A DNA stretch of 64,000 bases from Paenibacillus massiliensis 2301065 = DSM 16942 (GCF_000377505.1 NZ_KB898188.1:186001-250000); one strand, 5' to 3'; counted from the first letter of the stretch, positions 47,828-57,844 are shown. A program made the numbers and translations. The notes: generated by a model not told the origin, from the sequence alone.

Positions 47828-47893
47828 ATACCAGGGACATACCAGGGACATTCCAGGGACATTCCAAAGACACTTCAGAGACACTTCAGAGAC
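47828..47893. repeat. Six 11-bp tandem repeats
   Basis: Units ATACCAGGGAC (x2), ATTCCAGGGAC, ATTCCAAAGAC, ACTTCAGAGAC (x2). Exact period 11 over 66 bases, close to the 3' end of the LacI-family gene. Confidence 0.9.
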
Positions 47894-47918
47894 GTTCCTG
47901 ATGCTACGGGATGTATTG

Positions 47919-48950
47919 CTACCTTTCCCCTCGCGAGTATTGCTTCATGGCCACACTCGACTCTCGGACAATCAGCCGTGGCTCGAATTCCACCCGCTCA
48001 TACTCGGCAGGCTCCGGGGACTGAATACGCTTGAGCAGCAGCTCTGTAGCAAGGCGTCCCACCTCACTGCCCATGATGGATACCGAGCTGATCTGTGGAG
48101 ACGTGACGGTCGCCCACAGATTATTATCAATGCCGACCACCGCCACATCCTCAGGGACACGCACACCCAGTTCCTTAAAGCGGTTCACAATACCGATGGC
48201 TACCATGTCATTTACGGCGTAGATGGCATCCGGCATGAGCTTCAGATTATAGAAGTAATTAGCAGCCTGTCGTCCAGTCTCAAAGGTGAAATCCTCTCCA
48301 AAGTAGACCAAAGACGTGTCCACATGCGCCAATGATTGCTCGTAGGCCCGGTAACGCTCCTCAATCTTGTCCTTGGGCGCTCCGGCATAGGCAATGCGGG
48401 TCCTGCCGATCTGGAGTAGATGCTCCATGACCAGCCGGCCTTCCTGCCGCGCCAGACCGACGACATCCGCCTTCAGCTCAGGACTGAGCAGCTTGCTATA
48501 ATTGATCACGGATACCGGAATGCTCGTCTGATTAATCATACTCTCGATCGTCTTCGGATAAGCCAGCGGCATAATGACCAATCCATCGACATGCAGCTTC
48601 TTGATGTCTCGTAGCACCTCTAGCTCCAGTCTGGCATTCTCAAGGGTATTTATCTGCACGACCCGGTAGTCATGCTGCTTGGCAGCCTGCTCCACCGCCC
48701 AGGCGATGTCGGGAATAATGGCATTGCGGATATCCGGCACCGCGAGCGCAATCTGGCGGGTCTGACGGATCTTCAAGCTTTGCGCCGATGTATTGGGCAC
48801 GAAGCCCATCTCCGCTACCACCTGCAAAATATGGGCTTTCGTCTTGGCACTTATGCCAGTACTATTGTTAAGCGCTCTGGATACTGTCGCAATACCGACT
48901 CCCGCATGCTTTGCCACATCCTCAATCGTCACTTTTTTTCTACTGGCCAT
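47919..48950 (-). CDS. LacI-family transcriptional regulator
   Basis: 343 residues. Helix-turn-helix VTIEDVAKHAGVGIATVSRALNN, hinge helix, then a sugar-binding-like domain (VPDIRNAIIPDIAWAVEQAAK to the C terminus). Divergent from butanediol dehydrogenase with matching palindromes on both sides, so it probably controls that gene and itself. ATG at 48950 after GAGAGGG. Confidence 0.94.
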   Translation of the reverse strand: MASRKKVTIEDVAKHAGVGIATVSRALNNSTGISAKTKAHILQVVAEMGFVPNTSAQSLKIRQTRQIALAVPDIRNAIIPDIAWAVEQAAKQHDYRVVQINTLENARLELEVLRDIKKLHVDGLVIMPLAYPKTIESMINQTSIPVSVINYSKLLSPELKADVVGLARQEGRLVMEHLLQIGRTRIAYAGAPKDKIEERYRAYEQSLAHVDTSLVYFGEDFTFETGRQAANYFYNLKLMPDAIYAVNDMVAIGIVNRFKELGVRVPEDVAVVGIDNNLWATVTSPQISSVSIMGSEVGRLATELLLKRIQSPEPAEYERVEFEPRLIVRESSVAMKQYSRGER

Positions 48951-48970
48951 GGCTACTTCCCTCTCCACTC

Positions 48971-48982
48971 GGAATCGTTTCC
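48971..48982. promoter_or_regulatory. LacI-type operator near its own gene
   Basis: GGAATCGTTTCC, an imperfect version of the operator at 49194 in the leader of the LacI-family gene; suggests autoregulation. Confidence 0.55.
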
Positions 48983-49193
48983 TGTTATCACGGAAATTTT
49001 CACACTTTTCAATTAGTATATCATGAATTCTGATAGCTCTTCATCCGTCGCTCCAACAACGATATTGAATAAATTAAATTCCGCTAGTAAATACGTGTGT
49101 TTAAGCATTGTATTTTTCATTTGATGTGTCTAAAATGTGAATTCTCCACTCCTAAAACGATTGACACTTTATATAAATTGTGACATCCTTGTG

Positions 49194-49209
49194 TAGGAAA
49201 CGTTTCCTA
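49194..49209. promoter_or_regulatory. LacI-family operator before the dehydrogenase
   Basis: TAGGAAACGTTTCCTA, a perfect 16-bp palindrome with the central CG typical of LacI-family sites. Overlaps the likely promoter region, 60 bases before the start codon. Confidence 0.8.
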
Positions 49210-49268
49210 TAAAATTTTTCTAATTTAATATTTATGAAATTATATACCTAGATAGGGAGATGACTTTC

Positions 49269-50321
49269 ATGCAAGCATTGAGATGGCACGGAGTAAAGGA
49301 TGTCCGGATGGAACAGATTGAGGAGCCAACCGCGCTAAAGGGAAAAGTCAAAATTAAAGTGGAATGGTGCGGAATCTGCGGTAGTGATCTGCACGAATAT
49401 GCTGCTGGTCCCATCTTCATTCCGAAGGATGCACCTCACCCGTTGACACAGGAGCAGGCTCCGATAGTAATGGGTCATGAATTCTCTGGACAGATTGTAG
49501 AGGTCGGGGAAGGAGTAAGCAGGTTCAAGGCTGGGGATCGTGTCGTCGTCGAGCCGATCTATGCCTGTGGTCAATGTGTCGCCTGCAAGCAAGGCAAATA
49601 CAACCTGTGCGAGAAAATGGGCTTCCTCGGTCTGGCAGGTGGTGGTGGCGGCTTCTCCGAGTATGTGGCGGCTGACGAGCATATGGTGCACAAGATTCCG
49701 GACAGCGTATCGTTCGAGCAAGGTGCGCTGGTTGAGCCATCGGCTGTAGCACTATATGCCGTCCGTCAAAGCCAGTTCAAGGTAGGAGATCGTGCAGTTG
49801 TATTCGGTGCAGGACCGATCGGACTGCTAGTAATTGAAGCACTGAAAGCTTCCGGTGCATCTGAGATCTACGCCGTCGAATTATCTCCTGAACGTAGAGC
49901 CAAAGCCGAAGAGCTGGGAGCTGTCGGACTGAATCCTGCTGAGGGAGATGTAGTAGACGATATTCGTCGTCTAACAAACGGTGGTGCAGACGTCTCCTAC
50001 GAGGTCACTGGCGTTCCTGTCGTGCTGACTCAAGCAATTCAGTCGACGAAGCTGAGCGGTCAAATCATGATCGTCAGCATCTTCGAGAAGGAAGCACCGA
50101 TTCACCCGAATCTGATCGTCATGCAGGAGCGCAACATTGCCGGCATCATCGGCTATCGCGACGTATTCCCAGCGGTCATCAGTCTGATGGAGCAAGGATA
50201 TTTCTCTGCGGAGAAGCTCATTACCAAGCGGATTGCCTTGAAGGATGTAGTATCCGAAGGCTTCGAGACTCTGATGAAGGAAAAGAGTCAGGTGAAGATC
50301 CTCGTCTCTCCGAATCTGTAA
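49269..50321 (+). CDS. bdhA: Zinc-dependent 2,3-butanediol dehydrogenase
   Basis: 350 residues, medium-chain zinc alcohol dehydrogenase. Interconverts acetoin and (R,R)-butanediol with NAD(H). Catalytic zinc ligands in CGICGSDLHEY and GHEFSG, structural zinc cysteines in CGQCVACKQGKYNLC, and nucleotide fold GAGPIG. Length and sequence style match Paenibacillus/Bacillus enzymes. The start is ATG 49269, nine bases after AGGGAG. Likely controlled by the divergent LacI protein through the palindrome at 49194. Confidence 0.93.
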   Translation: MQALRWHGVKDVRMEQIEEPTALKGKVKIKVEWCGICGSDLHEYAAGPIFIPKDAPHPLTQEQAPIVMGHEFSGQIVEVGEGVSRFKAGDRVVVEPIYACGQCVACKQGKYNLCEKMGFLGLAGGGGGFSEYVAADEHMVHKIPDSVSFEQGALVEPSAVALYAVRQSQFKVGDRAVVFGAGPIGLLVIEALKASGASEIYAVELSPERRAKAEELGAVGLNPAEGDVVDDIRRLTNGGADVSYEVTGVPVVLTQAIQSTKLSGQIMIVSIFEKEAPIHPNLIVMQERNIAGIIGYRDVFPAVISLMEQGYFSAEKLITKRIALKDVVSEGFETLMKEKSQVKILVSPNL

Positions 50322-50420
50322 GCTTTTTTCCAGACGAGAGGCAACTGACATACAAGTACAATAAAAAGTATGCCTCTACGAGCATGAAGCCGCACTATGC
50401 ATGCAAGCCCCTATATAATT

Positions 50421-50458
50421 GGCAGGTAGAGTAACGAGTCTTTCTACCTGCCTTTTTC
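50421..50458 (+). terminator. Terminator of bdhA
   Basis: GGCAGGTAGA and TCTACCTGCC arms, then TTTTTCT. Confidence 0.92.
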
Positions 50459-50549
50459 TATGATAGAAATCCTTGTCAAAAACATCCTCCTTTGATACGC
50501 TTACATAATATTAGCTTCTTAAAGAAATTACACAATAGGAGGAATGAGC

Positions 50550-51959
50550 ATGACTAAGAGACATACACGACGTTTTGCCACAGGACTTCTGGCTTTGACT
50601 GTATTATCAGGTAGTTTGACCTCTTTATTTGTAAGCGCTAACATTTCTTATGCCGAATCATCTATCCCATCCTATAAGCTGCTGACCAAAGTGTATGACG
50701 GAGGACCCGGTATCTATAAGGTCATCCTGAGCATCCATACAGAAGTACTCGCGAGTTCGATTGAGAAGGATAGCTTTAAGGTACTCGTTGAACGCACGTA
50801 CCCACAGTTGAATCTGCAAACAGGAATCAGCTATGAAGCCTTCGAGAGCAGCAGTCGGCAAATCCAACAGATCTATCTCTCTGACGAGCAAGGGAACGCG
50901 TCTGAGCAGGAAGCTGGTAATTACATCACGATTGAAATGGCTGTGCGGCCTGACGATCCTACTACCAGCCCGATTTATTATGATCTGTCTGCCACACATA
51001 ATAAATATGCTAATTATCAATATACCATTATCCAGCAGCACCCCTTGAAAAATACAGAAGGCAGTGAAGTTAATAACCTGACTACAACCAAACACAATCC
51101 TTATACTGTAGTTGAGCAAACCGTCGATGAATTTGATACTAGTGGAAAATTCAACTACACAGATGCGCAGCATGGAGATATTACCCTCACCTATGCGTCC
51201 TACAAGCCTGAAGGCACCGTACAAAAGCGGCCCCTGATTATCTGGCTTCACGGCGCTGGAGAGGGTGGTACGGACCCACGCATTTCTGTGCTGGCCAATG
51301 AGGTAACTGCTTTGGCTGAAGAACCGATTCAGGGGTATTTTGGCGGCGCCGAGGTTCTGGTCCCACAGACGCCAACCATGTGGATGAATGATGGCAGTGG
51401 GCAATATACTAAGGATGGCAGCAGCATGTACACCAACGCCCTGCTAGCTTTGATTAAGCAATATGTTGAGGACAACAAGAATACGATCGATACAAGTCGC
51501 ATCTATCTTGGTGGAGGCTCCAATGGTGGCTTTATGACCCTAAATCTACTGCTTGCAGATCCTGATTATTTTGCGGCAGCCTACCCTGTAGCCGAAGCTT
51601 ACCTGGATGCCTGGTTAAGTGATGAGGACATCGCGAAGCTGAAGCAAACACCGATCTGGTTCACGGCTGCTGGACAGGATCAGGTTGTCAACACAGCCAA
51701 AAATACCACGGCAACCTATAAACGCCTCGTAGCAGCCGGAGCACCTCATGTTCATTATTCTTACTTCGACAAGGTCACAGATATCCGGAATGAGTACGCT
51801 TTGGCGGGGGGAAGTGTACAGCCGTATGAATACGATGCACACTGGTCCTGGATCTACGTATTGAATAACGATAGCACCAAGGATTTTGATGGCACGCCTG
51901 TGATCGTCAATGGCAAGGCTGTCACCCTGATGGAATGGCTCGCAGCCCAGCGTAAATAG
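50550..51959 (+). CDS. Secreted esterase/peptidase, alpha/beta hydrolase fold
   Basis: 469 residues. Signal peptide with TKRHTRRFATGLLALTVLSG and a likely cut after VSANISYA. About residues 40-185 form an uncharacterised beta domain. The hydrolase domain follows: LIIWLHGAGEGG, nucleophile in YLGGGSNGGFMTL, and DAHWSW supplying His. It resembles prolyl-oligopeptidase/feruloyl-esterase-like enzymes acting outside the cell. ATG at 50550 is seven bases after AGGAGG. Confidence 0.85.
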   Translation: MTKRHTRRFATGLLALTVLSGSLTSLFVSANISYAESSIPSYKLLTKVYDGGPGIYKVILSIHTEVLASSIEKDSFKVLVERTYPQLNLQTGISYEAFESSSRQIQQIYLSDEQGNASEQEAGNYITIEMAVRPDDPTTSPIYYDLSATHNKYANYQYTIIQQHPLKNTEGSEVNNLTTTKHNPYTVVEQTVDEFDTSGKFNYTDAQHGDITLTYASYKPEGTVQKRPLIIWLHGAGEGGTDPRISVLANEVTALAEEPIQGYFGGAEVLVPQTPTMWMNDGSGQYTKDGSSMYTNALLALIKQYVEDNKNTIDTSRIYLGGGSNGGFMTLNLLLADPDYFAAAYPVAEAYLDAWLSDEDIAKLKQTPIWFTAAGQDQVVNTAKNTTATYKRLVAAGAPHVHYSYFDKVTDIRNEYALAGGSVQPYEYDAHWSWIYVLNNDSTKDFDGTPVIVNGKAVTLMEWLAAQRK

Positions 51960-52055
51960 TCCTCACCAGTGGCAGGCACCTATCTCCACAATCAAAGGCA
52001 TAGAATCTCTCCAAGATAGGCTTTGTAATGCCATTCTTTGGATCGCATACAATAA

Positions 52056-52076
52056 GGGGACAGGTATACTGTCCCC
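52056..52076 (-). terminator. Hairpin downstream of yaaA
   Basis: GGGGACAG, loop GTATA, CTGTCCCC, in the gap after the convergent ends of the esterase and yaaA genes. Five A follow on the plus strand; on the minus strand only TTATTG follows. Confidence 0.55.
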
Positions 52077-52238
52077 AAAAATCCAACTATGTGCAAGATA
52101 TACTGAATTGGGCAGACTGATCATGAAAACATCCACAACATTTTTTAACGTCTGCCGATCATTAGCTTTTTCTAAGTCCAATGAAGGTTACAGCCGTAGC
52201 GGTACAGCTCAAAGTAAGGATATAGGCAGTTTTCCGCC

Positions 52239-52991
52239 TCATTTTTCCAGTGTCTGTATGAAAACATAAGTGCGCTCGTCAGACAACTCCTCTGAAAAAC
52301 CATAGTTTAACCGATCAAAGCTGCGAATGCCCTCCACGGCTTCAATCTGCCGCTCCGCCATAAAACGTACCATTTCTCCCCTGGCCATCTTGACCTGAGT
52401 TCCCTTCTCAATTACCTTTCCGTCTATCTGCTGCCCAAAAATACATGTGATAAACCGATCCTCTTTGCTCAAAAAGGGAGAAATGCATTTGCTATATTCC
52501 TTGGAAGCCAAATTCAGAACGCAGCTGCTTTCGGAAAGGAGCCGATCTGCGAGCTTTCTGCCCCAAAATTGATAGAGAGAGCTGAAGCCGGGACCTCCGA
52601 GCCTTGCCTGCATCTCCAACCGGTACGGAGCCACCCCGTCAAAAGGGCTCAACATCCCATACAACCCGGATAAAATCCGCAAATGTCGCTGAAGGTAATC
52701 CAGCTCTTCATTTTCAAAAACGCCCGGCGCCATGTATTGATACTGAATGCCCTCATAGGAGTAGATAGCCGGTGTCAAATTACCCCTCAAATTCATATGC
52801 TGAATCCGCTCGACATTCAGCGCAGCGATAGCATCGTTGCACTTCCACAACGCTTTGAGTTCATCGTACGTAAGTTTTTGAAGCCAAGCTAGTAGGTGCT
52901 CCGACTCCTCCATAAATTGAGGCAACCCGCGGTAAGCCATGTTATCCGTATCTACCTTCATCTTTTTGGCGGGCGATATTATGATTCTCAT
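52239..52991 (-). CDS. yaaA: Peroxide stress protein YaaA (DUF328)
   Basis: 250 residues. Begins RIIISPAKKM, with YQYMAPGVFENEELDYLQRHLRILSGLYG in the centre and MARFMA-like GEMVRFMAERQ near the end, all typical of YaaA. In E. coli it lowers intracellular iron and protects DNA and proteins during peroxide stress. Upstream on the same strand lies an unrelated membrane-protein gene. Confidence 0.93.
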   Translation of the reverse strand: MRIIISPAKKMKVDTDNMAYRGLPQFMEESEHLLAWLQKLTYDELKALWKCNDAIAALNVERIQHMNLRGNLTPAIYSYEGIQYQYMAPGVFENEELDYLQRHLRILSGLYGMLSPFDGVAPYRLEMQARLGGPGFSSLYQFWGRKLADRLLSESSCVLNLASKEYSKCISPFLSKEDRFITCIFGQQIDGKVIEKGTQVKMARGEMVRFMAERQIEAVEGIRSFDRLNYGFSEELSDERTYVFIQTLEK

Positions 52992-53047
52992 CTTGCCAAT
53001 CCTTCCCTCAAATACAGTTGCATCTGTTATTCCTTATGACAAGTCCG

Positions 53048-53818
53048 CTACTTCTGCCAGTGTATGCTACTTCCATTGGCTGACATTGGAGTCGGTCCTC
53101 CTAGAGCGGGCGCATCTGAATCATTCGTCTTGTTACGGCTGATCATCTCTGCAATCTTCATCTGAATAATGGGTACCACTAATATATTGAGTAAGACCAG
53201 AGACGATCCCGCAAGCGCCAGGGCCAGCACATACACATTACGGTTAGCCTTTGTACCTAGCACCTCCTGCAATCGATCACCAGGTCTGGCCAGTGTAGCA
53301 TGGCCGTGAAGTAGATTGTACGACAAATAATAATAAGAGATGATTTCAACCAGCGCCATACAGTAAGCCGAGACGACAGCATAAATGATCCATCCCAGGA
53401 TAGGAATCCAAATCGCCACTTGAGCCAGAAGATTTAATACAGTCCCCCCACTGGCACCACCAATCATCACAAGTACATATACCCACAGGAACTTCCGTGT
53501 CCCTACACGCATAATCGACGAGAGCTTCATGTTCCCGTGAACGGCTAGAGCAGGCATAAAGTAAAGCCCCGACCGCAAAAAGGTCCACACGATACCGAAC
53601 AAAATAGCCATAAGGAACACCAGTAACAAATCTCCCAGAGGTGTCCAATCCATTGTCGAAGGCAATTCGTCCTCTACCTCCAGAATCAGGACAAACATAT
53701 CGAATATTCGGGCAAAATTGTCCTTCAGCATAATGAAATACAAGGTAACCAAAATAATTAGCGGTAGTGTTCGCAATAAAAGGTTGTATTTCAGATAATC
53801 AACATACGTAGCCTTCAA
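53048..53818 (-). CDS. Multispanning membrane protein of unknown function
   Basis: 256 residues, five to six membrane helices (for example LPLIILVTLYFIML, LLLVFLMAILFGIVW, ILGWIIYAVVSAY). The layout resembles DUF4013/YIP1-like membrane proteins, but I cannot assign it. The C-terminal tail is hydrophilic. It starts 40 bases before the stop of the chemoreceptor gene on the same strand and could be co-transcribed. Confidence 0.7.
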   Translation of the reverse strand: MKATYVDYLKYNLLLRTLPLIILVTLYFIMLKDNFARIFDMFVLILEVEDELPSTMDWTPLGDLLLVFLMAILFGIVWTFLRSGLYFMPALAVHGNMKLSSIMRVGTRKFLWVYVLVMIGGASGGTVLNLLAQVAIWIPILGWIIYAVVSAYCMALVEIISYYYLSYNLLHGHATLARPGDRLQEVLGTKANRNVYVLALALAGSSLVLLNILVVPIIQMKIAEMISRNKTNDSDAPALGGPTPMSANGSSIHWQK

Positions 53819-53857
53819 TCATAGATCTCCTTTACGTCATATTTAATTCGGATGTAG

Positions 53858-55630
53858 CTATTCAATAGTACGATTACCCTCACCATGAATCTTGTAGTCT
53901 GCGATCAATGAATTGAGCTGTACCGCGCTGTTCTTCACCTGATCAGACTGCTCAGTAACCTGGGAGGACTTCTCGCTCGATACTACCATATTTTCGGCGA
54001 TATGCTGAGTAGATACTGCAGATTGCTCGCTGGCTGTTGCAATTTCATGGATGGCTCTTACCATGGACTCTACTGTATCCCGGACCTGCTGGGAGGTAAG
54101 ATTAAGCTCCTGTACAGTATGGGTATACTCCACCGTATCCCGGAGATATTGGCCAGCCGTGTCCTCCAGCAGCTGGTAATCCCGTCCTACCTGATGCTTC
54201 ATGAATTCCAGCAACTCCTCAGCGCTAGTGGACAAGTACTCCACCGATTGCACAACCTCATGTGTAACGCTCTGGATCTGGTCCACTGCGTGTCTGGAGC
54301 TATCAGCAAGCTTGCGAATCTCATTCGCAACGACGGCAAAGCCTCGACCTGCCTCTCCTGCGCGAGATGCCTCAATAGATGCATTCAAGGCAAGCAGATT
54401 CGTCTGTGCAGTAATCTCCAGAATTGACTGCGAGAGCATACGAATCTGTTCGACGGCCTTGGCCTGCTGAAGAGCTTCAGCCATTTTCTGGCTCGCCGTC
54501 TGATACACTTCTTTTGCTTGCTGGCTGGATTCACCGGCTTCACGCTGCAAGGCCTCGGCCCTCCGACTTGTGCTCTGTGCTGTCTCGGCGCTCTCATGAG
54601 AGCGGCTGGCGATAGACTCGATCGCATTTTTTACTTGCTCGGCAGAGTCATTCATATTTTGCGCATAAGCACTAGTCTCCTGCATCGTGGCAGACAGTTG
54701 CTCTACTGTAGCCGAGACATCACGAATCTGCTCATTGAGAGCAGCAATATTATGATTCGTCTGATCACTGAGTCCGCTAATATTACGAGACTCACGTACA
54801 ATGCCGGTAATGACCCCAGTTGTATTGCTCGTCATCTCCTTAATAGCACGGGAAATGACGGCGATCTCGTTGCTACCCTGGAGTAGTCGGGGATCAAGCG
54901 ATGCTGTCATGTCCTTTTGGATAATCTGACTGGAATATTCGGTAATCATCTTCATCTGACGCTTGGTTCTACGAATGACCAGGAAGGAAATCGCGGCGAG
55001 CAAAAGGACAACTCCCGTCATGACCGCGACCAGCAGGTTTCTACTCCGTGTAATCTCTTCCTGGGCCTGTCCATACAGCAAGGCTGATTGCTCGTTGTTA
55101 TATTCGGATATTTTCGTAATCTGTTCGACAATTGCCGTACTGGAGGAATTAATACGTCCCCGTTCCTCATTGTCATAGGTTCCCGTATCCTTCTTGACCG
55201 CCATAATTCCTTCAATATCCTGATAGTACGTATCTACTGCAGCCTGCAATCGGTCATACATCCCCTGCTCTTCGTTGTCCAGATTCATTTGTCCGAAGCT
55301 ATTCAGGTTATTGCTTACACTGCCCTTGCCCTTCTGCACCTGCTCGTACTGTTTATCGGTATATTGCGGATTGTCGAGAACCTTCGTATAGTTCGCTCTC
55401 ATGTTATAGAAATCTGCCTTAAGCTGAAGAATCACTGTCTGGTGCTGAAAACGGTCATTGTAGAGCGTGCCCTGATTCGTCTTCATCGCATTCATGCCTG
55501 ATAAACTCACTAATGTTAACGTTAACAAACCGATAAGACCAATAATGACCATCATCAACATTGCCGTGCTGATCTTGATATCCAACCTTGTCTTGGAGCT
55601 GCTGACTCCATTCGTGCTTTGTGTGCCCAT
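53858..55630 (-). CDS. Methyl-accepting chemotaxis protein
   Basis: 590 residues. Membrane helix at about 25-50, four-helix-bundle ligand domain (about 50-210, [26 protein letters not shown]), second helix about 205-225, HAMP, and the signalling rod with [27 protein letters not shown] at its tip. The start is ATG 55630, preceded by GGGGGAA; an upstream ATG at 55645 is in frame. Confidence 0.94.
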   Translation of the reverse strand: MGTQSTNGVSSSKTRLDIKISTAMLMMVIIGLIGLLTLTLVSLSGMNAMKTNQGTLYNDRFQHQTVILQLKADFYNMRANYTKVLDNPQYTDKQYEQVQKGKGSVSNNLNSFGQMNLDNEEQGMYDRLQAAVDTYYQDIEGIMAVKKDTGTYDNEERGRINSSSTAIVEQITKISEYNNEQSALLYGQAQEEITRSRNLLVAVMTGVVLLLAAISFLVIRRTKRQMKMITEYSSQIIQKDMTASLDPRLLQGSNEIAVISRAIKEMTSNTTGVITGIVRESRNISGLSDQTNHNIAALNEQIRDVSATVEQLSATMQETSAYAQNMNDSAEQVKNAIESIASRSHESAETAQSTSRRAEALQREAGESSQQAKEVYQTASQKMAEALQQAKAVEQIRMLSQSILEITAQTNLLALNASIEASRAGEAGRGFAVVANEIRKLADSSRHAVDQIQSVTHEVVQSVEYLSTSAEELLEFMKHQVGRDYQLLEDTAGQYLRDTVEYTHTVQELNLTSQQVRDTVESMVRAIHEIATASEQSAVSTQHIAENMVVSSEKSSQVTEQSDQVKNSAVQLNSLIADYKIHGEGNRTIE

Positions 55631-55883
55631 TCCAAGTTCCCCCATTTGTCTGTAAATGAAATAACCTATCTTGTTATATATCGGTTATTGAGGGCAAGCT
55701 CTACATACACTTTGGTCTCAATTCAGCTGGAAATAAATATAAATAATTACCATAAGTAACGTGAATATAACTTCGTTATCACTTGTTATTATATTATTAA
55801 CATATAGATACCATCTTAATTGCGCAAAAACGAAATTCTTACAAACTCAGAAAATGAGAATCAGGTCACACACACGAGCTCTA

Positions 55884-55956
55884 ATCGTAAGAAAAACGTC
55901 TATCGTCGTACTTACACAGAAGATAGGCCACCTTTAGCTGAAGTTTTTCTTGCGAT
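55884..55956. repeat. Long imperfect hairpin upstream of the chemoreceptor gene
   Basis: ATCGTAAGAAAAAC at 55884-55897 and GTTTTTCTTGCGAT at 55943-55956 pair at 13 of 14 places plus a G-U, with a smaller inner TATC/GATA. Function unknown; could be the ends of a small mobile repeat. Confidence 0.55.
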
Positions 55957-56008
55957 AATCCAATTGTTCAACTCCGATGAAAACTCATAAATTCATTTAT
56001 CTTAAAAA

Positions 56009-56040
56009 AACCGATCAAGGATACGCACCCTTGATCGGCT
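56009..56040 (-). terminator. Orphan minus-strand terminator
   Basis: CCGATCAAGG (56012-56021) and CCTTGATCGG (56030-56039); on the minus strand a run of seven T follows. Only a gene fragment precedes it. Confidence 0.85.
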
Positions 56041-56084
56041 GTTATTGCCATAAACCTATATCTCTATCATGCGCTTACGATCAT

Positions 56085-56183
56085 CTAGACGCTTACTCTG
56101 TAGTCAGCAGCAAGTACCTGTTCAAATCCCCTTTCCTTCAGCTTCTCTGGAATAATCACAGTGATGACACTAGATACTTATAT
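56085..56183 (-). pseudogene. 3' fragment of an unidentified gene
   Basis: The minus strand reads VITVIIPEKLKERGFEQVLAADYRVSV and a stop, with no start or upstream open frame, just before the terminator at 56009-56040. The sequence looks coding (hydrophobic-strand, helix, strand) but I cannot name the family. It is probably the end of a gene lost by deletion. Together with the 55884 hairpin it accounts for most of the 629-bp gap. Confidence 0.5.
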
Positions 56184-56274
56184 GGCAATATTGCTATATC
56201 AATTTTTAAGGAGTACAATTTAAATAGTGTGAAATTCGTAATCTACGTCATTTTCAATAGATAGGAATGGTAGT

Positions 56275-57612
56275 ATGAAAGACAAAATCGTAATGCCCCT
56301 CTGGACCTGCTGTCTGTTCATAGTCGTCATGAATACAACGATGTTCAACGTATCCTTGCCTGCTATTATAAAAGATCTCGATATTACGGCTGATCTGGGC
56401 GCCTGGGTCATCTCCAGCTACTCGATCGGTTATGCCCTCTCCACTGTAATCTATAGTCGCTTGACGGATCGCTTCCCGCTGCGCAAGCTGGTCGCGACGG
56501 GTCTTCTGACCTTGGGATTAGCCTCTGTACTTGGACTATTTGCGCATTCCTTTGCCCTACTGCTGGCTACCCGCATTCTGCAATCCGCCGGTGCCGGAGT
56601 GATGGCAGGTCTGGGGCTAGTCATCGCCAGTCGTTATGTGCCAGCCCAGCGTAGAGGTGCTGCCATCGCCATGATCTCATCAGCTGGAGCCATGGCCTTC
56701 GGTCTTGGACCAATCGTCGGGGGTCTGATTAGCGAATATTGGGGCTGGAATGGGCTGTTCGGGGTTACTGTGCTTGTTCTCGCTGTCCTACCTGTGCTCT
56801 TGTACTTTTTGCCTCGGGAAAAGTCCTCCGCTGGCAGCTCCTTCGATGTTATTGGCGCCATGCTGACCGTCATCAATGCTTCTTCACTGCTCGTAGCCAT
56901 CACGACGCAATCTCTGCTGTGGCTAAGCGTCGGAGTCGTGTCCCTCATCGTGCACGTCATCTATACACGTCGGGCGAATAATACGTTTATTCATCCCCGG
57001 CTCTTTGCCGTGCCTGGCTATACAAGACTACTAATGATCGGCTTCGGTATCCTGATTCTGAATCTGGGCAACCTGTTCTTGATGCCCTTAGTGCTAGCAA
57101 ACGTCTTCCACCGCAGCTCATTCATGATCGGATTGCTGATTGCTCCCGGTGCATTGCTATCTGCTTGCTGTGCACGCTTCGTCGGCCGCTGGATTGATAG
57201 TCGTGGGGGCATGCGCTTCCTACTTGTCGGACACGTGCTGCTAAGCGCTGTCCTGCTGCTGTTCATGCTGGAGATCCATGCTTCGGCGCTGATCGTGACC
57301 GTAGGGTATCTCATCTTCTCCCCTGCGTTCTCAGCCACGATGGCTTCCGTCAATAATGAAGCTGCCCGGCTGCTGCCTCGGGAGCTGGTGGGCTCCGGAA
57401 TGGGCTTATTGCAGCTGATTCAATTTTTCGGCGGCTCGATGTCTGTAGCCTTCTGTGGTCTGCTGCTGCACAGCAAGAGCTATCTGCCATCTGCAGAGCC
57501 CTACAGTTATGTGTACGGCATCCTTCTGATCGTCGCTCTCGTCTCCTTCGGTATTGCCTTCTGGCATAGCAAGGCTGCAGCGTCATTAGCGCAGTCCGTG
57601 TCCAACCATTGA
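56275..57612 (+). CDS. MFS drug-type exporter
   Basis: 445 residues, about 14 membrane helices as in the DHA2 group. Landmarks: NTTMFNVSLPAIIKDLDI, motif A YSRLTDRFPLRKLVATGL, motif C AISSAGAMAFGLGPIVGGLISEYWGW. Likely proton-coupled export of a drug or small metabolite; substrate unknown. Starts ATG 56275 after AGGAAT. Confidence 0.92.
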   Translation: MKDKIVMPLWTCCLFIVVMNTTMFNVSLPAIIKDLDITADLGAWVISSYSIGYALSTVIYSRLTDRFPLRKLVATGLLTLGLASVLGLFAHSFALLLATRILQSAGAGVMAGLGLVIASRYVPAQRRGAAIAMISSAGAMAFGLGPIVGGLISEYWGWNGLFGVTVLVLAVLPVLLYFLPREKSSAGSSFDVIGAMLTVINASSLLVAITTQSLLWLSVGVVSLIVHVIYTRRANNTFIHPRLFAVPGYTRLLMIGFGILILNLGNLFLMPLVLANVFHRSSFMIGLLIAPGALLSACCARFVGRWIDSRGGMRFLLVGHVLLSAVLLLFMLEIHASALIVTVGYLIFSPAFSATMASVNNEAARLLPRELVGSGMGLLQLIQFFGGSMSVAFCGLLLHSKSYLPSAEPYSYVYGILLIVALVSFGIAFWHSKAAASLAQSVSNH

Positions 57613-57795
57613 GAGACACAGACAGCAACCCTTATCATTTCCAGCTATAGACTTGCTACATCTGCAAGTGTCTACTAGCCTTCTAGTACTCTACTCGGCC
57701 AAATCAAATGGGAGTATAGTGCCGCCGCAATGTACTGGCTGCAGCAGATTGCCACTGACAGGAGATTGCTACAACATCGCAGTGGCAGATTCATT

Positions 57796-57844
57796 AAATA
57801 AAGCGAAACGCCTTGGCCTGAACAGCCTGCGTTTCGCTTTATTT
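57796..57844. terminator. Bidirectional terminator between convergent genes
   Basis: AAATAAAGCGAAACGC at 57796-57811 and GCGTTTCGCTTTATTT at 57829-57844: a perfect 16-bp stem. Confidence 0.93.

Noticed and set aside
55977..56264. 95-residue open frame on the plus strand
   Set aside because: It runs across the minus-strand terminator and gene fragment; no ribosome binding site and no family resemblance.
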